Source of the DNA: Melieria omissa
Taxonomy: Eukaryota; Arthropoda; Insecta; Diptera; Ulidiidae
NCBI GenBank assembly: GCA_963971225.1
Contig: OZ020270.1
Location: forward strand, 30,131,123 to 30,195,122
Direction: 5' to 3'
DNA length: 64,000 bases
Shown here: positions 63,595 to 64,000 of the stretch, piece by piece
How positions within the stretch are numbered: position 1 is the first letter of the stretch
Layout: every line of letters starts with the position of its first letter
The notes under the pieces: model-generated
Databases searched by the model: none
Told to the model about the DNA's origin: nothing
The model's input: the letters and a program-made list of their open reading frames with translations, nothing else
Program-made: the position numbers and the translations under genes

Positions 63595-64000
63595 AGGGGC
63601 GTAGCCAAGGGGGGGCTTTTGGGTGTCAGAACCCCTCCCCCATGGCCTATAATTTGTCAACATTTTCAATCACTATGCATCGTATGTACGTTCCCACATT
63701 AGCAAAAATGTCTTTACAACTTTAAACATTTAAAAGAATGATACAAACAATTTTTTGCGCCAATCAAATTTGTTTTTTAATAGTGCCGTTTAGGGTCAAT
63801 ATAGCGATTTACATGATCTAAAAACATGTCTAAAGAGTAGTTGAGTTCGTCGACCGGAATGTCCTTCAGAATGTCGGTACAAGCCTTTTGGACGGTTTCT
63901 ACGTTCTCAAAACGCTTTTTTCATCAGCAAATGCATTTTTAAAAGGTAAAAGTCGAACGGTGCTGCATCAGGTGAAAACGAGGAGTGGTTGATGGTTAAA
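63595..64000. mobile_element. start of a transposon beginning CAGGGGCGTAGCC
   Basis: At 63595 the piggyBac sense stops and 'CAGGGGCGTAGCCAAGG' begins, a terminal sequence I associate with hAT-like elements. The other end lies outside the window, so the call rests on one end. A mariner C-terminal fragment lies within it. Confidence 0.55.
63770..64000 (-). pseudogene. mariner-like transposase, C-terminal part, runs off the window
   Basis: On the minus strand the sequence reads 'SPDAAPFDFYLLKMHLLMKK' (third catalytic Asp region of D34D mariners), then, after a frameshift near 63918, 'ETVQKACTDILKDIPVDELN' and 'MFLDHVNRYIDPKRHY' before a stop near 63780. The rest of the gene would lie past 64000. 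Its relation to the element starting at 63595 is unclear. Confidence 0.75.

Overview
This window looks like heterochromatic or repeat-rich intergenic DNA from an insect. A higher dipteran such as a tephritid fruit fly is the best guess, from the mix of families: BEL/Pao, Ty3/Gypsy, I-like, Jockey/CR1-like and LOA-like retrotransposons, P/THAP9-like, hAT, Tc1/mariner, piggyBac and Helitron-like DNA transposons, plus short AT-rich foldbacks. I found no convincing single-copy host gene, no rRNA or tRNA gene and no CRISPR array. The sequence is AT-rich outside the transposon coding regions. Almost every coding stretch is a transposon protein, most of them broken.

Layout. A BEL/Pao element enters at 847 (LTR, tRNA-Tyr-type primer site, gag) and is split over about 31 kb. 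Its gag lies at 4757-6084, its protease and following region at 23166-24640, and its reverse transcriptase at 31783-32165. The splits hold a Jockey-superfamily LINE (about 1390-4500, minus), a hAT deletion derivative (6085-6839), a P-like MITE (6866-7192), a broken hAT transposase gene (about 7223-14425, minus) that carries an almost intact Gypsy element (7721-13094), a LOA-like LINE tail, a Tc1-like element (16109-23067) that carries an almost intact I-like LINE (17031-22354), a second copy of the Jockey-superfamily LINE (24959-27272) and a CR1-like LINE (27273-30776).

From about 32.5 to 49.5 kb a LOA-like LINE on the minus strand is split by a second Gypsy element (34665-47989). That element has matching 164-bp LTRs and a 5-bp target duplication (aatag). 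It is itself filled with DNA transposons: a P-like element (35654-36472), a larger element (36540-42015) that carries a P/THAP9-like element (38426-41487), a 2-kb element of an unclassified transposase family (43270-45259), and a 328-bp P-like MITE.

From 51.3 kb to the end lies a piggyBac-type transposase gene. Its first exon (51299-51617) and second exon (from 62959) are separated by what I infer was a roughly 65-nt intron, now swollen to 11.3 kb by an AT-rich element and a 10.2-kb composite P-like element (52684-62919, 7-bp target duplication gtattac). The composite contains a 1.4-kb-arm inverted repeat, mariner, Helitron-like, hAT and P-like insertions. The most informative signals are target-site duplications and reading frames that resume across insertions, which allow much of the nesting order to be read directly.
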